NCBI RefSeq assembly: GCF_014196115.1
Contig: NZ_JACIDB010000010.1
Span: forward strand, 1 to 64,000
Length of the DNA: 64,000 nt
From: Sphingomonas aquatilis
GTDB taxonomy: Bacteria; Pseudomonadota; Alphaproteobacteria; Sphingomonadales; Sphingomonadaceae
Direction: 5' to 3'
Below, one piece after another: positions 16,614-24,726 of the stretch (position 1 is its first letter; each line of letters starts with the position of its first letter). The notes under the pieces were generated by a model. It saw nothing but the letters and a program-made list of their open reading frames with translations. It made no database searches and was not told the origin of the DNA. Position numbers and translations under genes: made by a program.

Positions 16614-17024
16614 TCAAGATTCCAGACCCGTTTCACCGAAGGTCGCCCGGTTGCTAGCGCTCACCCAGGTAACGTGGAGGCCGTCCAGATCGGCGTCGAG
16701 CGGCGCGCAGAGGAGATCGGAGAGCTCCTTCGCATCCTGGATGTTGGCGATGACCAACCAGGTCGATGTGGAGATGTGCTTCTCCAGCAACCGGAGGGAC
16801 TGGATCATCTCGACGAGGGCGGAGCGTCGCTGACCTTCCGTCCCCTTGGCGACGCTGTTCTCGGTGCCGACGCGGTAGTTGATGAGGTAGGAACGAGGCT
16901 TCAGCTTCTCAGCCGCATCGACCTTCGATCGTGCCTGATCCTCGGCCTTGGTCAGACTCGCGATCCAGGCGTCGACGCGTCGGCGGCGATCAGAAACACC
17001 CGTGGTCGCCTCGATCATCCTCAT
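16614..17024 (-). CDS. Hypothetical protein between WYL regulator and channel-like gene
   Basis: 136 residues from the ATG at 17,024, with AAGGG upstream; the ATG at 17,018 is an alternative. It begins with a basic helical region (SDRRRRVDAWIASLTKAEDQ) and ends with an alternating hydrophobic segment (STWLVIANIQDAKELSDLL, LDGLHVTWVSAS) compatible with an alpha/beta sensor fold. Not recognised. It lies 7 bp upstream of the channel-like gene, so they should be co-transcribed. A sensor or regulator of the membrane protein is a guess from position only. Confidence 0.5.
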   Translation of the reverse strand: MRMIEATTGVSDRRRRVDAWIASLTKAEDQARSKVDAAEKLKPRSYLINYRVGTENSVAKGTEGQRRSALVEMIQSLRLLEKHISTSTWLVIANIQDAKELSDLLCAPLDADLDGLHVTWVSASNRATFGETGLES

Positions 17025-17119
17025 GAACCCTTCGCCCCCGAACAGCCTGCGACCGATCGCCGTACTCGGCGGAATCCCGGCTCGGAACATGCTGCACAGG
17101 CGCGCAGGCGGGTGTCAAT

Positions 17120-18109
17120 TCACGGCAGCGCCTCGAAGTCCCGTCGATGACCGTCCACCAGGCGACGGAGGGCTTCGGGGGCGATCACCTCGACGGACGA
17201 ACCCCAGGCGTAGAGGTGCCAGCACATCTCCAGGTGCCCGGATGCCATGAATCTGACGAGCAGCGAACCATCGGCCTCGTCCTCGAGGCGCTGGGTCGGA
17301 TGGAAGACGTATCGGCGAGCATGCGGCGCCGCGTTCGGAGAGAACCGCCAGATCACCTCGCCGTGCTGCGCCTCGCTCTCGAAGGATCCGAAGCCCCGCT
17401 CCGCGTGCCTCTGGATGCTGAAACCGCTGTCCATGACGAACCCCTCGTCCAGCACGACGGCCTCGTAGATCTCCTCGACCCGGTAGTGCTGCAGGCGCCC
17501 TCCCGTCTTCGCCACGTCGAGCGCCACGAGATAGCGGCGAACGCCGAGAAGCAGACCATGCGGCGCGACCACGCGTTCCCTCGGCTCGTCCTCGTCGCGG
17601 CGCCGGTAGAGTATGCGCAGGAGCCGAAGGCCCTTGATGGCATCGTATATCGCATCGTCGACCGCAGCGAGGTTCGCGGGGCGGGGGCCGGGACGGGCGG
17701 CGTGCCCCAGCGCCTCGAGCATCGCCTCCTCGTCGACCGCGAGACGCGCATCGACCTCGGGCGGGATGAGCGCGCGCACCTTGCGTTCGAGACGCCGGGC
17801 AGTCGCCGCCTCCCGCGTCATACCTGCCTGATCGAGCTCCGCGATCGCCGCCACCAGAGATGCGAGTTCGTCGGGAGAAGGTGTGAGAAGCGGCGCGACC
17901 GCCCTCACCGGCAACGACCATCGCGCCCGCGCATCGTCCCCGATCCGCCGCTCGGTCTGAGGAAACGCGCTCTCCAGCGCTTCGGTCATCCGCTGGGCGG
18001 TCCGGTGCGAGCAGCCGAACTCGTCGGCGATGTCGTTCAGCGTCACGCCGGAGCGGCGCGTCGCCATCTGCGCCAACCTCACCAGTTCGACCGCCTTCGA
18101 AAACGACAA
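17120..18109 (-). CDS. WYL-domain transcriptional regulator
   Basis: 329 residues from a TTG at 18,109; the first ATG (18,067) would cut into the helix-turn-helix. The N-terminal HTH reads SGVTLNDIADEFGCSHRTAQ. The middle and C-terminal parts follow the WYL plan: a ligand-binding SH3-like domain near residues 165-225 (LRILYRR, VAPHGLLLGVRRYLVALD) and a C-terminal extension (WHLYAWGSSVEVIAPEALRR). WYL proteins commonly regulate phage-defence genes by sensing nucleic acid or nucleotides. It is divergent from the nuclease-helicase gene over 64 bp and upstream of the unknown/channel pair, so it probably controls both sides. Confidence 0.8.
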   Translation of the reverse strand: MSFSKAVELVRLAQMATRRSGVTLNDIADEFGCSHRTAQRMTEALESAFPQTERRIGDDARARWSLPVRAVAPLLTPSPDELASLVAAIAELDQAGMTREAATARRLERKVRALIPPEVDARLAVDEEAMLEALGHAARPGPRPANLAAVDDAIYDAIKGLRLLRILYRRRDEDEPRERVVAPHGLLLGVRRYLVALDVAKTGGRLQHYRVEEIYEAVVLDEGFVMDSGFSIQRHAERGFGSFESEAQHGEVIWRFSPNAAPHARRYVFHPTQRLEDEADGSLLVRFMASGHLEMCWHLYAWGSSVEVIAPEALRRLVDGHRRDFEALP

Positions 18110-18121
18110 CAGACAGACCCC

Positions 18122-18150
18122 ATGACAAGTTCTGACACCCCTTCTATGCT
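18122..18150 (+). promoter_or_regulatory. Candidate sigma70 promoter of the nuclease-helicase gene
   Basis: ATGACA (18,122-18,127) and TATGCT (18,145-18,150) are separated by 17 bp, matching -35 and -10 elements. GACA repeats lie at 18,112, 18,124 and 18,134 in the WYL/nuclease intergenic region, the last two 10 bp apart, and may be WYL-regulator contacts. AAAGGA precedes the ATG at 18,174. Confidence 0.45.
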
Positions 18151-18173
18151 ATTCCGGAAGCGAAAGGAACACG

Positions 18174-21100
18174 ATGCGTCTCCTCGACGGTGAACTGCGC
18201 CTCTCGGCGACCGACCTGATGCGCTTCAAGGGTTGTCGACATGCGACGACGCTGGATCTGCGGCAGCTGGAGATCGGCGACATCGTGCCCGCAGCCGAGT
18301 CCGACGAGGCCGAGCTGCTGCAACGTCAGGGCGATGCGCACGAGATGAAGTTCCTGGAAGGCCTCAAGTCGGCCGGTAGGAGCGTCGTCGAGATACCGAA
18401 GGGAGGACTGTCGATCGCGACGTCCACGGCACTGACGAGGGATGCCCTTCGACAAGGTGCGGACGTCGTCTTCCAGGGCGCGTTCCTCCAAGGCGCCTGG
18501 GGCGGCTACTCCGACTTCCTCGAGAAGGTGGAAACGCCCTCCGCGCTCGGCGGATGGTCGTACGAGGTCGTGGACACCAAGCTCAAGCGCCGCCCCGATC
18601 CCAAGCACGTCCTGCAGCTTGCCCTCTATTCGGATCTCCTCGCCGAGATGCAGGGTACGACGCCGTCGCAGGCGCATCTCGAACTTGGAAACGGCACCCG
18701 ACACAGCGTTCGTCTCGCTGAGGTCTCCTCCTATGCGCGTTACGCCCGCGAGCGCTTCGAGGAATTCCTGAGCGAGCGACCCGCCACCGCGCCTGATCCC
18801 GTGGCAGCATGCGGTCTGTGCCGCTGGCGCGAACACTGCAGGCTCGAATGGGATCGCACCGACAGCTTGGCGCTGGTGGCCGGCATCTCCCGTTCTCAGC
18901 GCGGGAAGCTCGAAGCCGTCGGCGTCACCACCATGGCAGGTCTCGCCGGCCTCCAGGATCGGGTTCCCCGTCTTGCGCCCAACACGCTGGCTCGACTCCG
19001 CGTGCAGGCCCGCCTGCAGTCGAACCGCCGCGCCGGCGGCGATCCGGCCTTCGAGCTGCGCGATCTCGACCCCGGCAAGGGCTTCGATCTGCTGCCCGAA
19101 CCTCATGAGGGCGACGTCTTCTACGACATCGAAGGGGATCCGTACTTTCCCGGCGGCCTCGAGTACCTGCATGGCGTGTGGTACCGGCAGGACGGCGAGT
19201 GGATCTTCCGCGCGTTCTGGGCCCACGACCGCGCCGCGGAGGGCCGCAGCGTTGCCGATCTGCTGGACTTCCTGACCACGCACATGCAGCGGCACCCCGG
19301 CGCGCACGTCTACCACTACGCCAACTACGAGATCGCCGCGCTTCGTCGGCTGACCTCCGAACATCGGGTGCGCGAGGCCGCGATGGACCAGCTGCAGCGC
19401 GACCGCCGCTTCGTCGATCTGCTGAAGGTCGTGTCCGGCGCCATGGTCGCCTCCGAGAAGGGCTATTCCATAAAGGACCTCGAGGCCTTCTACATGGAGA
19501 AGCGCGCGGGCGACGTCGCCACGGCAGGTGCAAGCGTGGTCTTCTACGAGCGCTGGCGGGAGGACGGCGACGACGAGCTCCTCGCCAAGATCCACGACTA
19601 CAACCGAACCGACTGCATCTCGACGCAGCTCCTGCGGGACTGGCTCGTGCGGGAGGTCCGACCCGCCGATCTGCCGTGGCCGATCCGCGCTACGACGGCG
19701 GCGACGGATGGTCTGCTGGAGGCGGCGGACGAGGATCGCATGGCGGAAGTTCTCCGCGGACGATTGGCACCGGTGCGAAATCATCTCGGCGACGACGTCG
19801 CCGAACTGCTCGTGGATCTCGCCGGCTTCCATCAGCGCGAGGACAAGCCGGTGTGGTGGTCGATCTTCGACAGGCTGGCGACCGAGAGCGACGACCTCAT
19901 CGACGATCTCGACTGCCTTCAGGGCCTGGAGGCGGAGGCAGCCCCCGTGCAGGTCACGGCCAAGTCGTTCGAGCGGACCTACCGCTTTCCGCCCCAGGAG
20001 ACGAAGCTGCGCTCCGGATCGAAGCCGTGCGTCAAGCCGGCGTCGCTGCCGGAGGACGTCGACCTCAGGTCGATCGATCATCGGGCCGGTACCCTCGTTC
20101 TCCGTCGCTCCGCCGCCAAGGGCGCGCTGCCCGATCGCCTGGACCTGATCCCGGAGAAGCCGATCTCCAACAAGACGCTGCGCGAGTCCGTCGCCGCCGT
20201 GATCGAGACGCTGATCTCGCGACCCGGAAGCCTGCAGGCCGTCGAGCATCTTCTCGCGAAGGCTCCCCCGCTGTTCATCGACGGTCGACGTCCGGACGGC
20301 GTGGTCCCGTCGGAAGCGGAGCTTCCGGAACGGACCAGCGCGGCGATCGGCGCGATGGCCGACACGACCCTCGCCATCCAGGGACCGCCGGGGACCGGGA
20401 AGACGTACGTGAGCGCGCTCTCGATCGTCGATCTCGTGCGATCGGGGCGGCGCGTGGCGGTTTCCTCGAACAGCCACAAGGCAATCGGCAACCTGCTCGA
20501 AGCCGTCGCCGACCGCGCGGCGGCCGACGGCGTGGCGTGTTCGGTCGTCCAGAAGGGCGGCGGCGACGGCGGGGAAGCACCGCACCCCGGCGTGACGCTC
20601 GTGCAGGACAACGACGCGCCCGAGATCGCGGGTGCGCACGTCGTCGGCGCGACCGCCTGGCACTTCGCCCGCTACAAGGACGCCGTCTTCGACCATCTGT
20701 TCGTCGACGAAGCCGGTCAGGTCTCGCTCGCCAACATCCTCGCGATGAGCCGGTGCGCCCGCAACCTCGTGCTCGTCGGCGACCCCATGCAGCTCCCGCA
20801 GCCGCTGAAGGGCAGCCATCCCGGCAGCAGCGGCCAGTCCTGCCTCGAGTATCTGATCGACGGGCACCGCGTCATCCCGTCCGACCGGGGCGTCTTCATC
20901 CCCGTCTCCCGCCGCATGCATCCCGACGTATGCGGATTCGTCTCCGAGGCGGCGTACGAGGGCAGGCTCCACTCACATCCGGTCGCCGCCGAGCAGTCGC
21001 TCCACGACGCCGACGGCGTCCGCCTGGTCGGCGCGGGACTGCGGCCGGTGTCCCACGAGGGGAGATCCCAGGTCAGCCCCGAGGAAGTCGACGAGATCGG

Positions 21101-21509
21101 CGGCATCGTCGAACGCCTCGTCGGAGGCAGGTTCCGCGCCTCGGACGGCACCGAGCGGACGATCGGCCTCTCCGACATCATCGTGGTCGCGCCGTACAAC
21201 GCGCAGGTGAACGCCCTGCGCACCGGACTGCCGGCGCAATTGAGGATCGGCACCGTGGACAAGTTCCAGGGCCAGGAGGCGCCGATCTGCATCGTGTCGA
21301 TGACGACGTCCAGCGGCGACGAACTGCCGCGGGACATCGAGTTCCTCTTCTCCCTCAATCGGATCAACGTCGCGGTCTCCCGCGCAAAGACCACCGCCAT
21401 CGTGCTCGCCAATCCGAAGCTTCTCGAAACGCCGTGCCAGACCGTCGAGGAGATGGCTCTCGTCAACGCCCTCTGCCTCCTTCGCGAACATGGAGGTGAC
21501 AGGTTCTGA
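18174..21509 (+). CDS. RecB-like nuclease / RNase H-like exonuclease / Upf1-like helicase
   Basis: 1,111 residues with three enzymatic modules. (1) Residues 1-230: RecB-type PD-(D/E)XK nuclease with GYSDFL, YEVVDTKLKR and LQLALYSD (QxxxY), plus Cys pattern CGLCRWREHC and an early Cys (FKGCRH), suggesting a Cas4/AddB-like 4Fe-4S cluster. (2) About 315-500: RNase H-like exonuclease with VFYDIEGDPYF and DYNRTDCIST. (3) About 700-1,111: SF1 Upf1-like helicase with Walker A IQGPPGTGKT (near 738), Walker B LFVDEAGQ and VDKFQGQEAP. This matches the TM0106-type RecB-like nuclease-helicases. All motifs are intact. It is probably a DNA-degrading defence or repair machine, expressed divergently from the WYL regulator. 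Confidence 0.8.
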   Translation: MRLLDGELRLSATDLMRFKGCRHATTLDLRQLEIGDIVPAAESDEAELLQRQGDAHEMKFLEGLKSAGRSVVEIPKGGLSIATSTALTRDALRQGADVVFQGAFLQGAWGGYSDFLEKVETPSALGGWSYEVVDTKLKRRPDPKHVLQLALYSDLLAEMQGTTPSQAHLELGNGTRHSVRLAEVSSYARYARERFEEFLSERPATAPDPVAACGLCRWREHCRLEWDRTDSLALVAGISRSQRGKLEAVGVTTMAGLAGLQDRVPRLAPNTLARLRVQARLQSNRRAGGDPAFELRDLDPGKGFDLLPEPHEGDVFYDIEGDPYFPGGLEYLHGVWYRQDGEWIFRAFWAHDRAAEGRSVADLLDFLTTHMQRHPGAHVYHYANYEIAALRRLTSEHRVREAAMDQLQRDRRFVDLLKVVSGAMVASEKGYSIKDLEAFYMEKRAGDVATAGASVVFYERWREDGDDELLAKIHDYNRTDCISTQLLRDWLVREVRPADLPWPIRATTAATDGLLEAADEDRMAEVLRGRLAPVRNHLGDDVAELLVDLAGFHQREDKPVWWSIFDRLATESDDLIDDLDCLQGLEAEAAPVQVTAKSFERTYRFPPQETKLRSGSKPCVKPASLPEDVDLRSIDHRAGTLVLRRSAAKGALPDRLDLIPEKPISNKTLRESVAAVIETLISRPGSLQAVEHLLAKAPPLFIDGRRPDGVVPSEAELPERTSAAIGAMADTTLAIQGPPGTGKTYVSALSIVDLVRSGRRVAVSSNSHKAIGNLLEAVADRAAADGVACSVVQKGGGDGGEAPHPGVTLVQDNDAPEIAGAHVVGATAWHFARYKDAVFDHLFVDEAGQVSLANILAMSRCARNLVLVGDPMQLPQPLKGSHPGSSGQSCLEYLIDGHRVIPSDRGVFIPVSRRMHPDVCGFVSEAAYEGRLHSHPVAAEQSLHDADGVRLVGAGLRPVSHEGRSQVSPEEVDEIGGIVERLVGGRFRASDGTERTIGLSDIIVVAPYNAQVNALRTGLPAQLRIGTVDKFQGQEAPICIVSMTTSSGDELPRDIEFLFSLNRINVAVSRAKTTAIVLANPKLLETPCQTVEEMALVNALCLLREHGGDRF

Positions 21510-21561
21510 CGCTCCGAGCCGCCATGGTGGACCCGCAACTGGAAACGACGGAGCTGGCGAC

Positions 21562-21816
21562 ATGGGAGTGCATCGGGAGTTCAGGCACATCGTCGACGTG
21601 GACGGGATGCTGATCGGGGTCGATCCCGTCATCGTCACGCCCGCCTCGCTGCTCGCCCGCGCGGGCGTGGCGACGGACCGTGCGGTCATGCTCGTCGTCG
21701 ACGACGTCGAAACCACCATCGCGGCGGACGTCGCGATGACGCTCTCAGAGACGCAGGTCGTCTTCCTGAGGACGCGGCCACCCTGCGCCGCGATCGAGTT
21801 CCGCCGGGCCGCCTAA
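21562..21816 (+). CDS. Small ubiquitin-like (multiubiquitin-type) protein
   Basis: 84 residues from the ATG at 21,562, with GGAG 8 nt upstream; an ATG at 21,490 inside the helicase gene would add 24 low-complexity residues. The sequence FRHIVDVDGMLIGVDPVIV, then TPASLLARAGV, then AVMLVVDDVETTIAADV and TQVVFLRTRPP follows the beta-grasp plan of prokaryotic multiubiquitin domains: two strands, the 'tpasLL..aGv' helix, then strands with acidic turns. There is no C-terminal di-glycine, so conjugation is doubtful. It lies 52 bp after the nuclease-helicase gene. No E1 or E2 gene is seen nearby. The fold call is from pattern only. Confidence 0.5.
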   Translation: MGVHREFRHIVDVDGMLIGVDPVIVTPASLLARAGVATDRAVMLVVDDVETTIAADVAMTLSETQVVFLRTRPPCAAIEFRRAA

Positions 21817-21837
21817 CGCCCAGGGAAAGGAGAGACG

Positions 21838-22236
21838 ATGACGCTTCGGGTCGAGGACGAGTGGAATGGTTGGGATGGCGACACGATCGTCAAGCTCACC
21901 GACGGCACGATCTGGCGACAGGTCGAATACCGCTACGAGTACAGGTACGCCTATCGGCCCCGGGTCGCGATCACGGGCGGTGCGATGCTGGTCGAGGGCA
22001 TGAGCCGTCCGGTACGCGTCGAACGCGTCACGGGTGCCCGCGAGGCGAACGTCGACGGCGAATGGACCGGCTGGTCCGGGGACACCGTCGTCAGACTGAC
22101 GGACGGCAGCGTCTGGCGGCAGGCGGAGTATCTCTACGAGTACAGCTACTCGTTCCGCCCGGAGGTGCTGGTCGACGGCGACCGCATGCTGGTCGAGGGG
22201 ATGTCGCAGCCGGTCGGCGTCCGCCGGATCGCCTGA
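21838..22236 (+). CDS. Small protein made of two tandem copies of a beta-rich domain
   Basis: 132 residues with two similar halves: repeat 1 has EWNGWDGDTIVKLTDGTIW and repeat 2 has EWTGWSGDTVVRLTDGSVW. Both are followed by a Tyr-rich strand (YRYEYRYAYRPRV or YLYEYSYSFRPEV) and MLVEGMS(R/Q)P. The spacing of about 66 residues and the WQ-Y-Y pattern suggest an SH3-like barrel module known as a single copy in many small bacterial proteins. AAAGGAGAG lies just before the ATG. It follows the ubiquitin-like gene by 21 bp. Function unknown; binding to protein or nucleic acid is plausible. Confidence 0.6.
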   Translation: MTLRVEDEWNGWDGDTIVKLTDGTIWRQVEYRYEYRYAYRPRVAITGGAMLVEGMSRPVRVERVTGAREANVDGEWTGWSGDTVVRLTDGSVWRQAEYLYEYSYSFRPEVLVDGDRMLVEGMSQPVGVRRIA

Positions 22237-22245
22237 CCGCATCCC

Positions 22246-22261
22246 TCGATCGCTAGATCGA
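22246..22261. terminator. Weak hairpin between convergent operons
   Basis: tcgatc (22,246-22,251) and gatcga (22,256-22,261) form a 6-bp stem around gcta between two convergent transcription units. There is no T-run, so this is at best a weak bidirectional terminator. Confidence 0.3.
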
Positions 22262-22296
22262 CGTCCGCCGACGCGATCGCGAGACCGATGCCCTCG

Positions 22297-22959
22297 TCAC
22301 GAACCGAGATGGATCGCGCCGACCGCCGTCCATCTCGGCACGTCGAGCACCTCGACCACGCGCCCTCCCTCGCGCCCCAGGATCACGGATCTCAGGCCAA
22401 GGCTCGTGCTCACGAGCGAAAGCACCGCCAGAAGAGCGCCCGCGTCCCGCCACATGAGGCTGTCGTGGTCGTCGTAGCATGCCGCGTAGCGAGACGCGTC
22501 GGCTACAAGCTGTACCGTGGTTCCGGCGGTCGCGCCGCACAGCATCGCGACGCTCGCGCAGTTCCTCTCCCGAACCGCCGCGTCATCCTCTGGATGGAGC
22601 AGCCGGTGCTTCGCATCGTCGTAGAGCCCGAGAGGTCCCGACCCCAGCGGCAGGGCGACGAGCGACACGCCGTGGATGCCGCCTGCCGAGGGCGCCGTGC
22701 GGCTTTCCCACGCGCCGAATCGACCATCCTGTCGGCGCGAGCGGAGCATCGTCGACAGACGCAGCACGGTGGCGAGATCGACTGCTTCCAGATCGCCGCC
22801 GATCCCGGACCTGCGCGCGGTCAAGGTGGCGAGGAAGTCCGCTTCGGGAGTACGGATCGGTCGTGGCAGATCCGACGATGAAGACCACTTCGGCAACCAC
22901 CGCGGCAACCCGGCGGCGTCGGCCCGAGGGGACGGCTCCCGCTCAGTAGCCGACGCCAC
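22297..22959 (-). CDS. Nitroreductase-like (SagB/ThcOx-type) flavoprotein homologue
   Basis: About 220 residues from a GTG at 22,959 that overlaps the preceding gene by 17 bp; the exact start is uncertain. The pattern SAGGIHGVSLVALPLG, GLYDDAKHRLLHPE, DSLMWRDAGALLAVLSLVST, SLGLRSVILG fits the nitroreductase fold as used by SagB/thiazoline oxidases: an early 'R-PSaGg' loop, a Y/D turn, and the 'DAGall...LGL' helix near the FMN site. These enzymes oxidise or reduce small molecules or peptides with FMN. Last gene of the five-gene operon, it could process the product of the QueC-like enzyme. Family call moderate. Confidence 0.5.
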   Translation of the reverse strand: MASATEREPSPRADAAGLPRWLPKWSSSSDLPRPIRTPEADFLATLTARRSGIGGDLEAVDLATVLRLSTMLRSRRQDGRFGAWESRTAPSAGGIHGVSLVALPLGSGPLGLYDDAKHRLLHPEDDAAVRERNCASVAMLCGATAGTTVQLVADASRYAACYDDHDSLMWRDAGALLAVLSLVSTSLGLRSVILGREGGRVVEVLDVPRWTAVGAIHLGS

Positions 22960-23536
22960 CGAGCGCCAACGTCGTCTCGAGATGCTTGACGCAGCCCCGG
23001 CAGGAGCCACAGGCCAAGGGTCCGGTATGGCAGGAGTGAGCCCAAGCCAGCAGATCGCGCGGAATGCCCGATTGCCGGATCAGATCAACCGTGCTCATTC
23101 CGATCGCCGGGGCCGTCACCCGCAATCCACCCTCCTGCTCCCTCATCAACAGGTCGAGCGTCCCGTAGAACGCCGGCCGCCCATCCGCGTGGACGCCGTC
23201 GGAAAGAACCGATCCCACCATGATCTCCGTCACGCCCATCGCGACGGCCCTCATTCCGGCGAGCGTGACCAGCAGCTGATTGCGGAACGGCCACCATTCC
23301 GAGGCGGGCGCCACGTCGAGCGCCGTGGATCCGGCCATGTCGCCGGACCCGAGGGAGGAACAGTCCACCCGGATCACCTCGTGATCGATGCCCAGGTCGT
23401 GGGCGATCTGCACGGAGGCGTCTATCTCGGCCGCGGCGGCGGCCTGCCCGTAATCCATCGTGAACGCGAACGCCGGGCGCAACCAGTACGCCAACGCGAT
23501 CGAGTCCATTCCTCCGGACAGCAGGATGGCCTTCAT
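22943..23536 (-). CDS. QueC-like PP-loop enzyme (7-cyano-7-deazaguanine synthase homologue)
   Basis: 197 residues. The PP-loop LLSGGMDSIALAYW begins at residue 5, and a zinc knuckle near the C-terminus has four cysteines (SCHTGPLACGSCRGCVKH), both hallmarks of QueC. QueC makes preQ0 from carboxydeazaguanine with ATP and ammonia. This copy is about 30 residues shorter than the housekeeping enzyme, and no queD, queE, folE or tgt-like gene is near. Its ATG overlaps the stop of the PfkB-NDT gene. QueC paralogues in type IV CBASS and Qat defence act on proteins or nucleotides rather than in tRNA modification; a similar repurposing is inferred here. Confidence 0.8.
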   Translation of the reverse strand: MKAILLSGGMDSIALAYWLRPAFAFTMDYGQAAAAAEIDASVQIAHDLGIDHEVIRVDCSSLGSGDMAGSTALDVAPASEWWPFRNQLLVTLAGMRAVAMGVTEIMVGSVLSDGVHADGRPAFYGTLDLLMREQEGGLRVTAPAIGMSTVDLIRQSGIPRDLLAWAHSCHTGPLACGSCRGCVKHLETTLALGGVGY

Positions 23537-24726
23537 GGAAGGGCCCAGACCGCATGGTAGATCGCCGTCACCAGGTCCTCGACGATCCGACAGCCCGTTC
23601 CTTCCGGCATCTTGAGATCCTCGGGCCGGACGTTCTGCGCCAGTGCGACGACGGGCAGCCCGCGGGCGACGGCGTAGCCGATCTCGAAGATCGTGCCGGC
23701 GTCTCCGCCGTTGAGGATCGCGAGTACCACGTCACACCGGTCGAGACCCTCCAGATCGAGCTTGGCGACCAGATGACCCGGCCCCCTGCCGACGTCATGC
23801 AGCGGCGAGAAGACCTCGACGCCCATCTCCAGAAGACGTCTGCGCACCTCGCCGAGCATCCAGAGCTCCGCGAGATTGAAGAAGGGCGCGGCGATGTAGA
23901 CACGGCCGCTCCCGGGCGTGACGGGCGCGGCCTCGTCCGCGTCGAGTTCGGCCGCGGACGGCGACGGCAGCGCCCTGCTCGCCGAGTAGCGGCTGACCGC
24001 ACGCGACGCGAGATCGGCGGCTCGGGCGGGCGAGGCGCCGTTCACCCCCCAGTGCAGCGCGAAGTTCGCCGAGAACACGTCGCCCGAACCGATCTTCCAG
24101 ACAGTTTCGCTGCGATAGGCGGGGATCAGGACGCGGCCCTCCGCATCGGCAACCAACGCGCCCTTTCCGCCCATCTTGAGCACGACGACGTCGGCGTCCT
24201 CCCGCGACATCAGCGCTTCTATCGCGCGATCCGGATCCCGCTCACCTGTAAGCTGCAGCGCTTCGAGCCGGTTCAGGATGAGGGCCAATTCGTCGGCGGT
24301 GGACCCGTTCTCCCTGAAGCCGCGCGGATCGAAGGCGGACTGCGGATCATAGATCGCACGCCTCGCGTGAACCTCGGCTGTGCCCTCCAACATGCCGAAC
24401 CGCAGCACCACGTCGTCCCGGACGACGATCGGCTCCCGTCGCACGATCGCATCGGGACGGGGGGCGATGGCGGGTTCGGCGAGCGAGTGCATGTAGTCGA
24501 AGGCGATGCCGGGGCCGTCGATCACCGGTCCGCGGACATCGAGGCCGTAGACCGCGGCGAGATTCTCCAGCCCCTCGGCCATGCCGTCGGCCTGGTACGT
24601 ATGGAGCGCCACCCCGTCCACGGCACCACTCATGGCGGCAGCCGCCCTTCCCGCGGAGCCGTACACGTCGTCCCAATGAGGCTCCACGCACCTTTCGCGA
24701 TAGACGCCGCCGACCACGCTGATCAT
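23533..24726 (-). CDS. PfkB-type sugar kinase fused to nucleoside 2-deoxyribosyltransferase
   Basis: 397 residues. Residues 1 to about 265 are PfkB/ribokinase-like, with the catalytic signature as WKIGSGDVFSANF near residue 203, an earlier LNRLEALQLTG and VVLKMGGKGALV. Residues about 282-397 are a nucleoside 2-deoxyribosyltransferase: VYIAAPFFNLAELWML, SPLHDVGRGPGH, and DAGTIFEIGYAVARGLPVVA, which carries the catalytic Glu. NDTs swap or hydrolyse the base of deoxynucleosides; ribokinase-like enzymes phosphorylate sugars or nucleosides. The fusion suggests base release or exchange followed by phosphorylation. Coupled by overlap on both sides (24,723-24,726 and 23,533-23,536). Confidence 0.8.
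   Translation of the reverse strand: MISVVGGVYRERCVEPHWDDVYGSAGRAAAAMSGAVDGVALHTYQADGMAEGLENLAAVYGLDVRGPVIDGPGIAFDYMHSLAEPAIAPRPDAIVRREPIVVRDDVVLRFGMLEGTAEVHARRAIYDPQSAFDPRGFRENGSTADELALILNRLEALQLTGERDPDRAIEALMSREDADVVVLKMGGKGALVADAEGRVLIPAYRSETVWKIGSGDVFSANFALHWGVNGASPARAADLASRAVSRYSASRALPSPSAAELDADEAAPVTPGSGRVYIAAPFFNLAELWMLGEVRRRLLEMGVEVFSPLHDVGRGPGHLVAKLDLEGLDRCDVVLAILNGGDAGTIFEIGYAVARGLPVVALAQNVRPEDLKMPEGTGCRIVEDLVTAIYHAVWALP

Noticed and set aside
18144..20972. 942-codon open frame opposite the nuclease-helicase
   Set aside because: It is antisense to a protein with intact motifs and has the arginine/alanine-rich composition of a GC-driven shadow frame.
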